A stretch of 64,000 nucleotides of DNA from Streptomyces sp. TRM70350. Its GTDB lineage: Bacteria; Actinomycetota; Actinomycetes; Streptomycetales; Streptomycetaceae. A program made the position numbers and the translations under genes. The stretch's first letter is position 1. Each line of letters opens with the position of its first letter. This document shows positions 12,099 to 20,841 of the stretch, one piece after another. The notes under the pieces are model-generated. The model did no database searches. It was not told where the DNA came from and worked only from the letters and a program-made list of their open reading frames with translations. The stretch is from the NCBI RefSeq assembly GCF_019219825.1, contig NZ_JAHUXH010000006.1, positions 1-64,000 on the forward strand, read 5' to 3'.

Positions 12099-12143
12099 GA
12101 CGTTCAGTGGTCTGCCGGACGGTCCGACGAAGGGACACCCCCA

Positions 12144-13655
12144 GTGATCCGCACCCGTGCGGGGTTCGCCGTGCGCTCTCCCCGATGGCTCGCCGCCATC
12201 GTCGTTCTCCTCACCCTGCTCCTGGGTGCCGTGACCCAGCCGACCGCCAGTGCCGCGGAAGGGCGGCCGTACACCAACCCCGTCGAGTCGCAGAAGGGCG
12301 CCGACCCCTGGCTGGAGTACTACGAGGGCAACTACTACCTGATCACCACGACCGGTACCGGCGTGCTGACCATGCGGAAGTCGCCCACCCTGGCCGGGCT
12401 GTCCACCGCCCCCAACGTCCAGGTCTGGAGCGACACCACCCCCACCAGGAACGCCAACATCTGGGCACCCGAGCTGCACTTCGTCGACGGCAAGTGGTAT
12501 CTGTACTACTCCGCGGCGCAGGCCGGAGTCGCCTGCTGCGACTCCCAGCGCACCCACGTCCTGGAGAGCGCCGGTACGGACCCGATGGGCCCGTACACCT
12601 ACAAGAACCAGCTCAGCGGGTCCAACCTGAGCCCCGGCGGCTGGCTCATCGACGCCAGCGTCCTCAGACACGACAACAAGCTGTACCTGCTCGGCAGCGG
12701 CTTCATAGGCGGCAGCGCGCAGAGCCTGGTCATCACCCCGATGAGCAACGCGTACACACTGAGCAGCTCCACCTTCCACATCATCTCCAGCCCCACCGCG
12801 AGCTGGGAGACCTCGGGCGCCCCGGTCAACGAGGGCCCCGAGCCGCTTTATCACGACGGCAGGACCTTCCTCACCTTCTCCGCCAGCTCCTGCCAGACCC
12901 CGGACTACAAGCTGGGCCAACTGGAACTGACCGGCAGTGATCCGCTGCTGGCGTCGTCCTGGACCAAGAAGTCGACCCCGGTCTTCCAGCGCAACGACGC
13001 GGCGGGCGTCTACGGCCCCGGCCACAACGGGTTCTTCACCTCGCCCGACGGCACCGAGAACTGGATCGTCTACCACGCCAACAGCACCGCCAACGGCGGC
13101 TGCGGCAACGCCCGCACCACACGGGCGCAGAAGTTCACCTGGAACGCGGACGGCACGCCGAACTTCGGCACGCCGGTGGCGCTCGGCACCACCCTGCCCG
13201 GCCCGTCCGGCGAGACGGCCGCCACGCCCACCTCGTACACCCTCGTGAACCGCAACAGCGGCAAGTGCCTGGACGTCGCCGGCGGCAACACCGCCGACGG
13301 GACCGACATCTTCCAGTGGACCTGCAACGGCGGCGCCAACCAGAAGTGGCGCATCGAGGACCTGGGCAACGACACCAGCCGGCTGGTGAACGTGGCGACC
13401 GGCAAGGTCATGGACACCGCCGGCTGCGACTCCGCCGACGGCACCGACATCGCCCAGTGGACCTGGCTGAACAACAACTGCCAGAAGTACCGGCTTGTCC
13501 ACACGGCCACCGGTGACTACGTGCGGATCGTCAACGAGGCCACCCGCAAGGTCGCGGACGTCGCCGACTGCGGCACCGCCAACGGCACCGACGTACGCCA
13601 GTGGAGCTGGCTGAACAACAACTGCCAGCAGTGGAAGCTCGTCCCCACCACCTGA
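12144..13655 (+). CDS. Secreted GH43 family glycoside hydrolase with C-terminal RICIN (ricin-B lectin) domain
   Basis: This 503-residue extracellular enzyme is likely an alpha-L-arabinofuranosidase or arabinanase-type GH43. A Sec signal peptide with hydrophobic core LAAIVVLLTLLLGAV ends near SASAAE-like TASAAEG. The five-bladed propeller shows the three acidic catalytic positions: Asp in GADPWLEYY (base), Asp in LIDASVLRH (pKa modulator) and Glu in VNEGPEPLY (acid). The last ~130 residues form a ricin-B lectin domain with repeats such as KCLDVAGGNTADGTDIFQW and three QxW-type motifs. The GTG at 12144 follows GAAGGGA (12129-12135). It is followed after 38 bp by a second GH43 gene. Confidence 0.92.
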   Translation: MIRTRAGFAVRSPRWLAAIVVLLTLLLGAVTQPTASAAEGRPYTNPVESQKGADPWLEYYEGNYYLITTTGTGVLTMRKSPTLAGLSTAPNVQVWSDTTPTRNANIWAPELHFVDGKWYLYYSAAQAGVACCDSQRTHVLESAGTDPMGPYTYKNQLSGSNLSPGGWLIDASVLRHDNKLYLLGSGFIGGSAQSLVITPMSNAYTLSSSTFHIISSPTASWETSGAPVNEGPEPLYHDGRTFLTFSASSCQTPDYKLGQLELTGSDPLLASSWTKKSTPVFQRNDAAGVYGPGHNGFFTSPDGTENWIVYHANSTANGGCGNARTTRAQKFTWNADGTPNFGTPVALGTTLPGPSGETAATPTSYTLVNRNSGKCLDVAGGNTADGTDIFQWTCNGGANQKWRIEDLGNDTSRLVNVATGKVMDTAGCDSADGTDIAQWTWLNNNCQKYRLVHTATGDYVRIVNEATRKVADVADCGTANGTDVRQWSWLNNNCQQWKLVPTT

Positions 13656-13693
13656 GCCACCCGATCAGCCCCCCATCAGGAGAACACCCAACC

Positions 13694-15139
13694 ATGAGAC
13701 GCCTCATCGCCCGGGTCGCGCCGGCCGCGCTCGCCGCGCTGGCCCTGCTGACCCCCGCCACCCCCGCGCACGCCGCCGCCCCCGCGTCCCCGGCCGTGAC
13801 CTTCACCAACCCGATCGCCGAGCAGCGCGCCGACCCGCACATCTTCAAGCACACCGACGGCTACTACTACTTCACCGCGACCGTGCCCGCCTACGACAAG
13901 ATCGTCATGCGCCGGGCCACCACCCTCCAGGGTCTCGCCACGGCAGCCGAGACCACCATCTGGACCAAGCACGCCAGCGGTGAGATGGGCGCCCACATCT
14001 GGGCCCCGGAGATCCACTTCATCGACGGCAAGTGGTACGTGTACTTCGCCGCCGGGGCCAGCAACGACATCTGGAAGATCCGGCCGTACGTCCTGGAGAC
14101 CAGCGCCGCCAACCCGCTCACCGGCACCTGGACCGAGAAGGGCCGCATCGCCCTGCCGCTGGACACCTTCTCGCTCGACGCGACGACCTTCGTCCACAAC
14201 GGCACCCGCTACCTCAGCTGGGCGCAGAACGACCCCGCCGTCGGCAGCGGTACGAACCTCTACCTCGCCCCGATGTCCAACCCCTGGACCATCAGCGGCA
14301 CCCCGGTGCGGATCTCCACGCCCACCCACTCCTGGGAGACCGTCGGCCACCGCGTCAACGAGGGCCCGGCCGTCATCCAGAAGAACGGCAAGGTCTTCAT
14401 GACCTTCTCGGCCAGCGCCACCGACGCCAGCTACTGCCTCGGCCTGCTGACCGCCGACGCCACCGCCGACCTGATGAACCCGGCGTCCTGGACGAAGAAC
14501 CCGAACCCGGTCTTCAAGAGCAACGACGCGACCGGCCAGTACGGCCCCGGCCACAACACCTTCACCACGTCCGAGGACGGCAAGTCGGACATCCTGGTCT
14601 ACCACGACCGCAACTACAAGGACATCACCGGCGACCCGCTCAACGACCCCAACCGCCGCACCCGCTACCAGAAGGTGTACTGGAACGCCGACGGCACCCC
14701 CAACTTCGGCATCCCCGTCGCCGACGGCATCACCCCGGTCCGCTTCTCCTCGTACAACTTCCCGGCCCGCTACATACGCCACTGGGAGTTCCGGGCCAAG
14801 ACCGAGGCCAACGTCACGAACCTCGCCGACTCGCAGTTCCGCGTCGTGCCCGGCCTGGCCGGCAGCGGCACCGTCTCCCTCGAATCGGCCAACTTCCCCG
14901 GCTACTACCTGCGCCACAAGAACTTCGAGGTGTGGGTGGAGAAGAACGACGGCACGACCCTCTTCAAGAACGACGCCTCGTTCCACCAGCGGGCCGGCCT
15001 TGCCGACTCCGCGGACGGCGTCTCCTACGAGTCGTTCAACTTCCCGGGCCGCTACATCCGCCACTACGAGAACCTGCTCTACGTCCAGCCCGTCAGCACC
15101 ACGCTCGACCGGGCCGACGCGACGTACTACAAGGAGTAG
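13694..15139 (+). CDS. Secreted GH43 family glycoside hydrolase with AbfB (CBM42) arabinose-binding domain
   Basis: The 481-residue secreted enzyme has a signal peptide (RVAPAALAALALLTPATPAHA, cleavage probably after AHA). Its GH43 propeller carries catalytic Asp in RADPHIF, Asp in FSLDATTFV and Glu in VNEGPAVI. The C-terminal ~150 residues form an AbfB/CBM42 beta-trefoil, seen in the repeated RYIRHWEFRAKTE, YYLRHKNFEVWVEK and RYIRHYENLLYVQPV motifs. AbfB modules bind arabinofuranose side chains, so an arabinofuranosidase acting on arabinoxylan or arabinan is likely. AGGAGAA (13678-13684) precedes the ATG. It is probably co-transcribed with the upstream GH43 gene, and a strong hairpin terminator follows. 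Confidence 0.92.
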   Translation: MRRLIARVAPAALAALALLTPATPAHAAAPASPAVTFTNPIAEQRADPHIFKHTDGYYYFTATVPAYDKIVMRRATTLQGLATAAETTIWTKHASGEMGAHIWAPEIHFIDGKWYVYFAAGASNDIWKIRPYVLETSAANPLTGTWTEKGRIALPLDTFSLDATTFVHNGTRYLSWAQNDPAVGSGTNLYLAPMSNPWTISGTPVRISTPTHSWETVGHRVNEGPAVIQKNGKVFMTFSASATDASYCLGLLTADATADLMNPASWTKNPNPVFKSNDATGQYGPGHNTFTTSEDGKSDILVYHDRNYKDITGDPLNDPNRRTRYQKVYWNADGTPNFGIPVADGITPVRFSSYNFPARYIRHWEFRAKTEANVTNLADSQFRVVPGLAGSGTVSLESANFPGYYLRHKNFEVWVEKNDGTTLFKNDASFHQRAGLADSADGVSYESFNFPGRYIRHYENLLYVQPVSTTLDRADATYYKE

Positions 15140-15158
15140 CCACCTACACGCACGGACC

Positions 15159-15208
15159 GGTGCGGTCGGCCTCTGCCCCGGCGAGGCCGACCGCACCCGC
15201 ACCGTTTT
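15159..15208 (+). terminator. Rho-independent terminator after the GH43 genes
   Basis: A perfect 14-bp stem (15159-15172 paired with 15184-15197) with an 11-base loop is followed by TTTT at 15205-15208. It lies 20 bp after the second GH43 stop codon. Confidence 0.8.
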
Positions 15209-15482
15209 CCCGGTCGACGCCTGCGGAACAACAGCCAGGTACACGCCCCTGAGCAGCGGCGACAGCGAACTCCACTGGAGTACGAGGCGTGCCGCTCGAG
15301 GCCGGCTCAGGCGCACAGCCGCGACTGGCCGGGCTCCGCTCGATGCACATGTCGGCGTGGCGGGCGAGCCGGTCGGCGAGCGGACCGGGCCTGACGGCGC
15401 CCTCCCAGGACGTCGGGCACAGAAGGTCAACGCGGCCCAGGCGTGAACCGGCGTCCTCTCGGCAAGCTTCGACACGGCTCAT
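15209..15482. other. Gene-free stretch between convergent GH43 and SDR genes
   Basis: No complete gene is visible after the terminator. A minus-strand frame around 15340-15450 reads LLCPTSWEGAVRPGPLADR, which has a gene-like look and might be a decayed fragment, but I cannot assign it to a family. Confidence 0.3.
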
Positions 15483-16217
15483 TCAGAACGCTGTGTAGCC
15501 TCCGTCCACGGGAAGCACGGCACCGGTGATGTACGACGACTCCGGGCAGGCCAGGAAGAGAACCGCGTCGGCGACCTCTTCGGGTGTGGCGAGGCGGCGC
15601 AGCGGGATGGAGTCCTCCTTCATCTGCCGGTACGCGGCGGGATCGGGGCGCCGCTGGAAACCGGCCTCGATGATCGGCGTCGCGGTCAGACCGGGCGCCA
15701 CCACGTTGACGCGGATGTTGCGGGGCGCCCATTCGATGGCGGCGCCACGCGCGAGGGCGATGAGGCCGCCCTTGGCGGCGGAGTACAAGGTCTGGTTCGG
15801 CATACCGACCATGCCGAGGCGCGAGCTGACGCACACCATCGACGCGCCCGACTCGGAAGCCAGCGGCATCAGGTGCTTCATGACCAGGAACGCGCTCAGG
15901 AGGTTGCCGTGGAGCACGTCGCGTGCGTCGTCGTAGGTCATCTCCGCGATCGGGCTGGACGCCTGGAGCCCATGGCAGAGAACGACCACGCCCACGTCCC
16001 GCAAGTGCTCCGCGGCTCGGGCGGCGAGCTCGGAGACGAAGGTCTCGCCGTTGAGGTCCCCCGGGAGGTAGAGATCGTCCGGATGGTCCTCGGACAGCTC
16101 GGGGCGCCGCCCGGTGAGCAGGAGGTTGGCGCCCTCGCGGCGGAAGTGGGAGGCGACTGCCTGACCGATCCCGCTCGACGCTCCGGTGATCACGGCGTTG
16201 ACGCCCTGGAGTCGCAT
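15483..16217 (-). CDS. SDR-family oxidoreductase
   Basis: This classical short-chain dehydrogenase has 244 residues. The cofactor motif TGASSGIG is at 11-18, the catalytic set is Ser132, Tyr145 and Lys149 (YSAAKGG), with Asn105 and the C-terminal YITGAVLPVDGGYTAF. Position 36-38 reads GRR after the second strand, suggesting NADP(H) preference. The usual NNAG motif is replaced by LCHG. It is the most distal gene on the minus strand after the amine operon but is separated from the FAD oxidoreductase by about 160 bp, so it may have its own promoter. The substrate is unknown. Confidence 0.9.
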   Translation of the reverse strand: MRLQGVNAVITGASSGIGQAVASHFRREGANLLLTGRRPELSEDHPDDLYLPGDLNGETFVSELAARAAEHLRDVGVVVLCHGLQASSPIAEMTYDDARDVLHGNLLSAFLVMKHLMPLASESGASMVCVSSRLGMVGMPNQTLYSAAKGGLIALARGAAIEWAPRNIRVNVVAPGLTATPIIEAGFQRRPDPAAYRQMKEDSIPLRRLATPEEVADAVLFLACPESSYITGAVLPVDGGYTAF

Positions 16218-16376
16218 GTTCGTTCCTCAACAGTCAGCAGTTGGGTCGAGAAGAGGGGCGCACCGCAGTCACGGTCCCAGCCCCGGCCGCAGCGAACACT
16301 CACGGGAGGACCTTGTCCGCGAACCGCGGGGGCTCACGCCGCCAACCTCGTGGCAGGCCACCGCAGTACGACGGGT

Positions 16377-17669
16377 TCAGAGCAGTTTGTCCTTGGCCTT
16401 GTAGTAGGCGCCGCCGAACGGCAGGAACCAGGCGGTGCCGTTGTAGAAGGGGACGGGGACCTTGGGAAAGTCGAGGCCGCGCAGGGGGTTGGCCTGCGGT
16501 TTGCCGTCCATCATCTCGGCGACCGCGCGGCCCATGTAGGTGGCCATCTGGACGCCGTGGCCGCAGTAACCCATGGAGTAGTACAGGCCTTTGGCCCCGT
16601 CGGCCTCGCCCGCGTGCGGAATGCGGTCCCAGGAGAAGCCGACCATGCCGCCCCACACGTAGTCGATCCGCACTCCCGCGAGCTGCGGGAAGATCTCGGT
16701 CATCTCGACCTTGAGGATGTCGCCGCTCTTGATGTCGGAGGCGGGGTTTGAGGGGGCGAAGCGGGCCCGGCCGCCGAAGGCGAGGCGGTTGTCCGGGGTG
16801 AGGCGGACGTAGTGTCCGACGTTCTTGTGGGCGACCAGCAGGCGGCCGTTGGGGATGAGTTCCTTGACGCGCGCCTCCCCCAGCGGCTCGGTGACGATGA
16901 TGAAGCTGCCGACGTTGATCAGCCGCTTGCGGAACCACGGCATCGACTTGTCGGTGTAGGCGTCCGTCGCCGCCATGACCTGCTGGGCACGGATGGTGCC
17001 GTGCAGGGTCTCCACCAGGAAGCCACCGCCGGGGAGGCGGGTGAGGCCGGTGGCGGCGTTGCGCTCGTGGATCTCGGCGCCGGCCCGCTCGGCGGCGTCC
17101 GCCAGGCCGCCGACGAACTTGCCCACGTGCAGGCCCGCGCTGAGCGGGTCGAGCAGGGCGCCGTGGTAGTAGTCCGTGCCGAGTTCGGCCCGCAGTTCGC
17201 TCTTGCTCAGCACGACCGTCTCGTGGCCGAAGTTGTCGGCCAGGTCGCGCTGCTTGGCCCGCAGGCCCTGGAAGTGCTGGGGCTTGCAGACCGCGCCGAG
17301 GCGGCCGGAGCGGTTGAAGTCGCAGTCGATGTTCTCGGTGAGCGTGAGTTCCTCGACGACGTCGACGGCCTCGCGGAACGCGTCGTACAGTTCGCGGGCG
17401 CGTTCCTGGCCGTAGCGTTTGCGGGCCTCGGCGGGGCTGATGGTGATGCCCTGGGTGCACATGCTGCCGTTGCGGCCGGAGGCGCCCGAGCCGACCTTGT
17501 CCTTCTCGACGAGGACGACCCGGGCGCCCTTGCGGGCGGTGTGGTAGGCGGTGGACAGGCCGGTGAGGCCGCCGCCGATCACCACCACGTCCGCCTCGTC
17601 GGGCAGGTCCTTGCCGGAACGGTCGGGCAGGGCGGGGGCTGTGTCCAGCCAGTAGGGGATCTGCTTCAT
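16377..17669 (-). CDS. PuuB/OrdL-like FAD-dependent amine oxidoreductase
   Basis: This 430-residue DAO-fold flavoprotein resembles gamma-glutamylputrescine oxidase. The Rossmann motif VVVIGGGLTGLSTAYHTARKG is near residue 27, followed by the FAD contact GSGASGRNGSM typical of the PuuB group, and a C-terminal YYSMGYCGHGVQMATYMGR flavin-binding segment. It would oxidise a C-N bond of an amine to an imine with release of an aldehyde. The ATG at 17669 is chosen because MKQIPYWLDTAP matches the usual family start. It belongs to the long minus-strand catabolic set; the HAD gene lies 50 bp upstream. Confidence 0.88.
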   Translation of the reverse strand: MKQIPYWLDTAPALPDRSGKDLPDEADVVVIGGGLTGLSTAYHTARKGARVVLVEKDKVGSGASGRNGSMCTQGITISPAEARKRYGQERARELYDAFREAVDVVEELTLTENIDCDFNRSGRLGAVCKPQHFQGLRAKQRDLADNFGHETVVLSKSELRAELGTDYYHGALLDPLSAGLHVGKFVGGLADAAERAGAEIHERNAATGLTRLPGGGFLVETLHGTIRAQQVMAATDAYTDKSMPWFRKRLINVGSFIIVTEPLGEARVKELIPNGRLLVAHKNVGHYVRLTPDNRLAFGGRARFAPSNPASDIKSGDILKVEMTEIFPQLAGVRIDYVWGGMVGFSWDRIPHAGEADGAKGLYYSMGYCGHGVQMATYMGRAVAEMMDGKPQANPLRGLDFPKVPVPFYNGTAWFLPFGGAYYKAKDKLL

Positions 17670-17719
17670 GGCGTGCGTCCTGTCGTGGTCTCTGTCCTGT
17701 GCGCCGTGTCGCCGTGCTG

Positions 17720-18391
17720 TCAGCAGCCGAGCAGCTTCGGCAGGCCCGTCAGGTCGGGCAGCTCGTCGTACGGCTGGTAGTCGGCGCTGCCGGGGCGCCC
17801 GTAACGGTTGATCCACACCCGGCGCTTCAGGCCCAGGTCACGGGTGGGGATGTGGTCGTACTCCCAGCCCTGGGCGGTGTGGATGACCTGCGACGGCTCG
17901 ACGCCCATGGTCCTGAAGGCGTGCTTGAAGGTCTGGCGGTCCGGCTTGTAGGCGCCGGCCTGCTGGGCGGTGATGACGTAGTCGAACTCGACGCCGATGT
18001 TCTCCACGTTCCGCGCGATCAGGTTGTCGTCGGTGTTGGAGATGATGGCGATCTCGTACTTGGTCTTCAGCGCGCGCAGGGCGTCCGGGACCTCCGGGAA
18101 GGGACCGAAGGTGGGGACGGCGTCCACGAGGGCCTCGCCGTCGGAAGTGCGGTACTCCAGGCCGTGCAGGCGCATGGCGTTGCGCAGGCTGGAGGGCAGG
18201 ATCTCGTGGTAAGGACGGTAGGCCTCCAGCACGGCCTGGAAACGCATGACGCGGAAGTCGTCGAGGAACTCGTCGACGTCGAGGTTGTCCAGGTCCAGCC
18301 GGCCGGAGTCAGAAAGGATCTTCAAGGTGGTGGGGCCGAGCTGGAAGTCGACCAGGGTTCCGTAGGCGTCGAAAGTGACGATCTCTCGCAT
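17720..18391 (-). CDS. HAD-superfamily hydrolase, 2-haloacid dehalogenase type II-like
   Basis: The 223-residue HAD protein has the nucleophile Asp8 in VTFDAYGTLVD, motif II IAIISNTDDN, the motif III Lys in GAYKPDRQTFKHAF, and a late HTAQGWEYDHIPTRDLGL segment typical of type II haloacid dehalogenases. Such enzymes hydrolyse 2-haloacids or, more often in this group, phosphorylated or uncharacterised substrates. It lies inside a cluster for amine breakdown rather than next to any halogen-related gene, so true dehalogenase activity is doubtful. Confidence 0.87.
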   Translation of the reverse strand: MREIVTFDAYGTLVDFQLGPTTLKILSDSGRLDLDNLDVDEFLDDFRVMRFQAVLEAYRPYHEILPSSLRNAMRLHGLEYRTSDGEALVDAVPTFGPFPEVPDALRALKTKYEIAIISNTDDNLIARNVENIGVEFDYVITAQQAGAYKPDRQTFKHAFRTMGVEPSQVIHTAQGWEYDHIPTRDLGLKRRVWINRYGRPGSADYQPYDELPDLTGLPKLLGC

Positions 18392-18436
18392 GGTGTTCAG
18401 CCTCGATTCGCTGATGGTTATGGGGACTTGCTGGTT

Positions 18437-19375
18437 TCAGACGACGCGTTCGCCGGGGGTGACGATCACGTCCAGGGCGGCCAGGTCGGCCGCGTCGGGG
18501 ATCCAGTCGGCCGCCGCCGCGTTGGCGGTGACCTGCTGCGGCGTCATGGCGCCGCAGATGACCGAGCCGACCGCGGGCAGGGCGGCGAGTCCGCCGACGG
18601 CGACCTGAAGGAGAGTCAGGCCGCGTTCGGCGGCGTACGCGGTGAGCGCCTCGACCTTGCCGAGGGCCGCGTCGGTGAGCCAGCCCTGCCGCCAGGACAG
18701 GCGGCTGCCGGGCGGGGGCTCTTCGCCGCGCCGGTACTTGCCGCTGAGCAGGCCGTTGGCCAGCGGGTAGTACGGCAGCAGACCCAGGCCGTGGCGCAGG
18801 CAGGCCGGGATCACGTCGGCCTCCACGCCGCGGTCGAGCAGGTGGTAGCGGGCCTGGGTGGACACGAAGGCGTCGGTGAGATCCTCCGGCGGCAGGTTGG
18901 AGCAGCCGAAGTACCGGATCTTGCCCTCGTCCACCAGCTCCCGGAGCGCGGCCACCGTCTCCTCCAGCGGGGTGACGCCGTCCGGCTCGTGGTACTGGTA
19001 CAGGTCGATCCGGTCGGTGCCCAGACGGCGCAGCGACGCCTCGACGGCGTACCGGATGTAGGGGCGCGCGCCCCGCCGCCCGTACATGTCGGCCTCGGGG
19101 CCCATCTCCATGCCGAACTTCGTGGCGAGGACGACGTCGTCACGGCGTCCCTTGAGGGCTGCGCCCAGGAGCCGTTCGCCGTCGCCGCGGGCGCCGCCCC
19201 GCTCACCGAACCCGCCGTACATGTCAGCGGTGTCGAACAGGGTGATCCCGGCGTCGAGGGCCGCGTGCACGACCGCCTTCGTGCCCTCCTCGTCCAGGCG
19301 GGAGCCGAAGTTGTTGCCGCCGACACCGACCACCGAGACGGTCGGGCCGCGCTCACCCAGCGTGCGATACCTCAT
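18437..19375 (-). CDS. Aldo/keto reductase
   Basis: This TIM-barrel NADPH-dependent reductase has 312 residues. The N-terminal RTLGERGPTVSVVGVGGNNFG, the catalytic Asp/Tyr region LFDTADMYGG, Lys in VLATKFGMEMG and His in LYQYHEPDG give the complete tetrad. The start ATG at 19375 overlaps the stop of the aldehyde dehydrogenase gene (19372) by 4 bases, so the two are translationally coupled. In this operon it could reduce an aldehyde intermediate that the neighbouring dehydrogenase otherwise oxidises. Confidence 0.92.
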   Translation of the reverse strand: MRYRTLGERGPTVSVVGVGGNNFGSRLDEEGTKAVVHAALDAGITLFDTADMYGGFGERGGARGDGERLLGAALKGRRDDVVLATKFGMEMGPEADMYGRRGARPYIRYAVEASLRRLGTDRIDLYQYHEPDGVTPLEETVAALRELVDEGKIRYFGCSNLPPEDLTDAFVSTQARYHLLDRGVEADVIPACLRHGLGLLPYYPLANGLLSGKYRRGEEPPPGSRLSWRQGWLTDAALGKVEALTAYAAERGLTLLQVAVGGLAALPAVGSVICGAMTPQQVTANAAAADWIPDAADLAALDVIVTPGERVV

Positions 19376-20841
19376 GACCCGCTCCCGAATCCGATGCAGA
19401 CGTTCTTGGTCTGCAGGTAGCTGGCCATGCCCTCGAGGCCCTTCTCCCGGCCCCAGCCGCTGTGCTTGTAGCCGCCGAAGGGGAGCTCCACGCCCGTGCC
19501 GACGCCGGTGGCGTTGACGTAGACCTGGCCCGCCCGGATCCCCTCGGCCAGCCGCATCGCGTTGTCGATGTCACGGGTCCAGACGTAGGAGGCCAGGCCG
19601 TACGGGCTGTCGTTGGCGATCTCCAGGGCCTCGTCGGCGTCGTCGAACTCGATGACGGTCAGGACGGGACCGAAGATCTCCTCACGCGCGCACCGGGCGT
19701 CGTTCGTCAGCCCGGTCAGGACCGTTGGCTCCACGTAATAGCCGTCGGCCAGCTCGGGGTCGGAGGGGGTGCCTCCGCCGACCCGCGCGACGGCGCCCTC
19801 CTGCCGCGCCAGCTCCAGGTAGCCCAGCACCCGGTCGCGCTGCCGGGCGGCCACCAGCGGACCGACGTCCGGGTCCGACAGCCCCGGGCCGACGCGCAGG
19901 GAGGCGGCGTACGAGACCAGCCGGTCCAGGAACTCCTCGGCGCCGCGTTGGAGCAGCAGCCGGGTGCCGGCCGAGCAGGTCTGCCCCGCGTTGCCGAACG
20001 CGGAGGCGGCCACGGCGCCGAGCGCCAGGTCGAAGTCGGCGTCCGCGAAGACGACGACCGGCGACTTGCCGCCCAGCTCCGTCACGGACGGCACCACGTT
20101 GGCCGCGGCGGCCTGCGCCACCTTGATGCCGGTCGGCACCGAGCCGGTGAAGGTGACCTGGTCGATGTCCGGGTGGCCGGCCAGGGCCGCTCCCGCCTCC
20201 GCGTCGCCGGGGAGAACGTTCAGGACACCGGGCGGAAGCCCGCAGTCCAGGGCTATCTTGCCGATCTCCACCGGGGTCAACGGCGCCTCGGGCGACGGCT
20301 TGAGCACGACCGTGCAGCCCGCGGCCAGTGCGGGGGCGGAGCCCCGCGCGGTGTTCTGCAGCGGGTAGTTGAACGGGATGATCTGGCCGGAGACACCGAT
20401 CGGCTCACGCACGGTGTAGTCGATCAGACCGGGGCCGAGCGGGATCGTCGTGCCCCCGAGCTTGTCGGCAACGCCCGCGTAGAACTCGAAGTAGCGGGCC
20501 GCCGCCTCGACATCGCGCTTCGCCTGGCTGAGCGGCTTGCCGACGTCCCGGCTCTCGAGCCGGGCCAGCCGCTCCCCCTGGTTACGGATGGCCTCGGCGA
20601 TCCGGTACAGGACCCGGCCCCGGTCGGCGGCGCGCATCCGCGCCCAGCCGGGCGAGGTGAAGGCCGCGCGCGCCGCCGCCACGGCCTGGTCCACGTCGGC
20701 CTTGCCGGCCAGCGCCACTTGGGCGATGGCCCCGCCGTTCGACGGGTCGACCGCGGTGAACGTGCGGCCGTCGGCGGCGGGGACCTGCTTGCCGTCGATC
20801 AGCAGGTCCACGTGCTGTTCCTGCTCGCGTTCGCCGGTCAC
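19372..20841 (-). CDS. Aldehyde dehydrogenase (amino-aldehyde/betaine-aldehyde type)
   Basis: The 489-residue NAD(P)-dependent dehydrogenase has PFNYPLQNTARG, FTGSVPTGIKV, catalytic Glu in TELGGKSPV and Cys289 in NAGQTCSAG. The opening DLLIDGKQVPAADGRTF and overall pattern fit the betaine/4-aminobutyraldehyde dehydrogenase group, which oxidise aldehydes made by amine oxidases or transaminases. The GTG start at 20841 overlaps the stop of the M14 deacylase-like gene by 4 bases, and its own stop overlaps the aldo/keto reductase start. Confidence 0.93.
   Translation of the reverse strand: MTGEREQEQHVDLLIDGKQVPAADGRTFTAVDPSNGGAIAQVALAGKADVDQAVAAARAAFTSPGWARMRAADRGRVLYRIAEAIRNQGERLARLESRDVGKPLSQAKRDVEAAARYFEFYAGVADKLGGTTIPLGPGLIDYTVREPIGVSGQIIPFNYPLQNTARGSAPALAAGCTVVLKPSPEAPLTPVEIGKIALDCGLPPGVLNVLPGDAEAGAALAGHPDIDQVTFTGSVPTGIKVAQAAAANVVPSVTELGGKSPVVVFADADFDLALGAVAASAFGNAGQTCSAGTRLLLQRGAEEFLDRLVSYAASLRVGPGLSDPDVGPLVAARQRDRVLGYLELARQEGAVARVGGGTPSDPELADGYYVEPTVLTGLTNDARCAREEIFGPVLTVIEFDDADEALEIANDSPYGLASYVWTRDIDNAMRLAEGIRAGQVYVNATGVGTGVELPFGGYKHSGWGREKGLEGMASYLQTKNVCIGFGSGS

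Noticed and set aside
12024..12143. Longer GH43 start upstream of 12144
   Set aside because: An extension would put the -10 element and palindrome inside the coding sequence and bury the signal peptide; the RBS supports the GTG at 12144.
15209..15482. Minus-strand small gene in the GH43-SDR gap
   Set aside because: A short gene-like stretch is seen, but it has no supported start, crosses the terminator hairpin and matches no family I can name.
17720..18391. Dehalogenation pathway
   Set aside because: The HAD protein resembles haloacid dehalogenases, but the operon has only amine- and aldehyde-processing partners.
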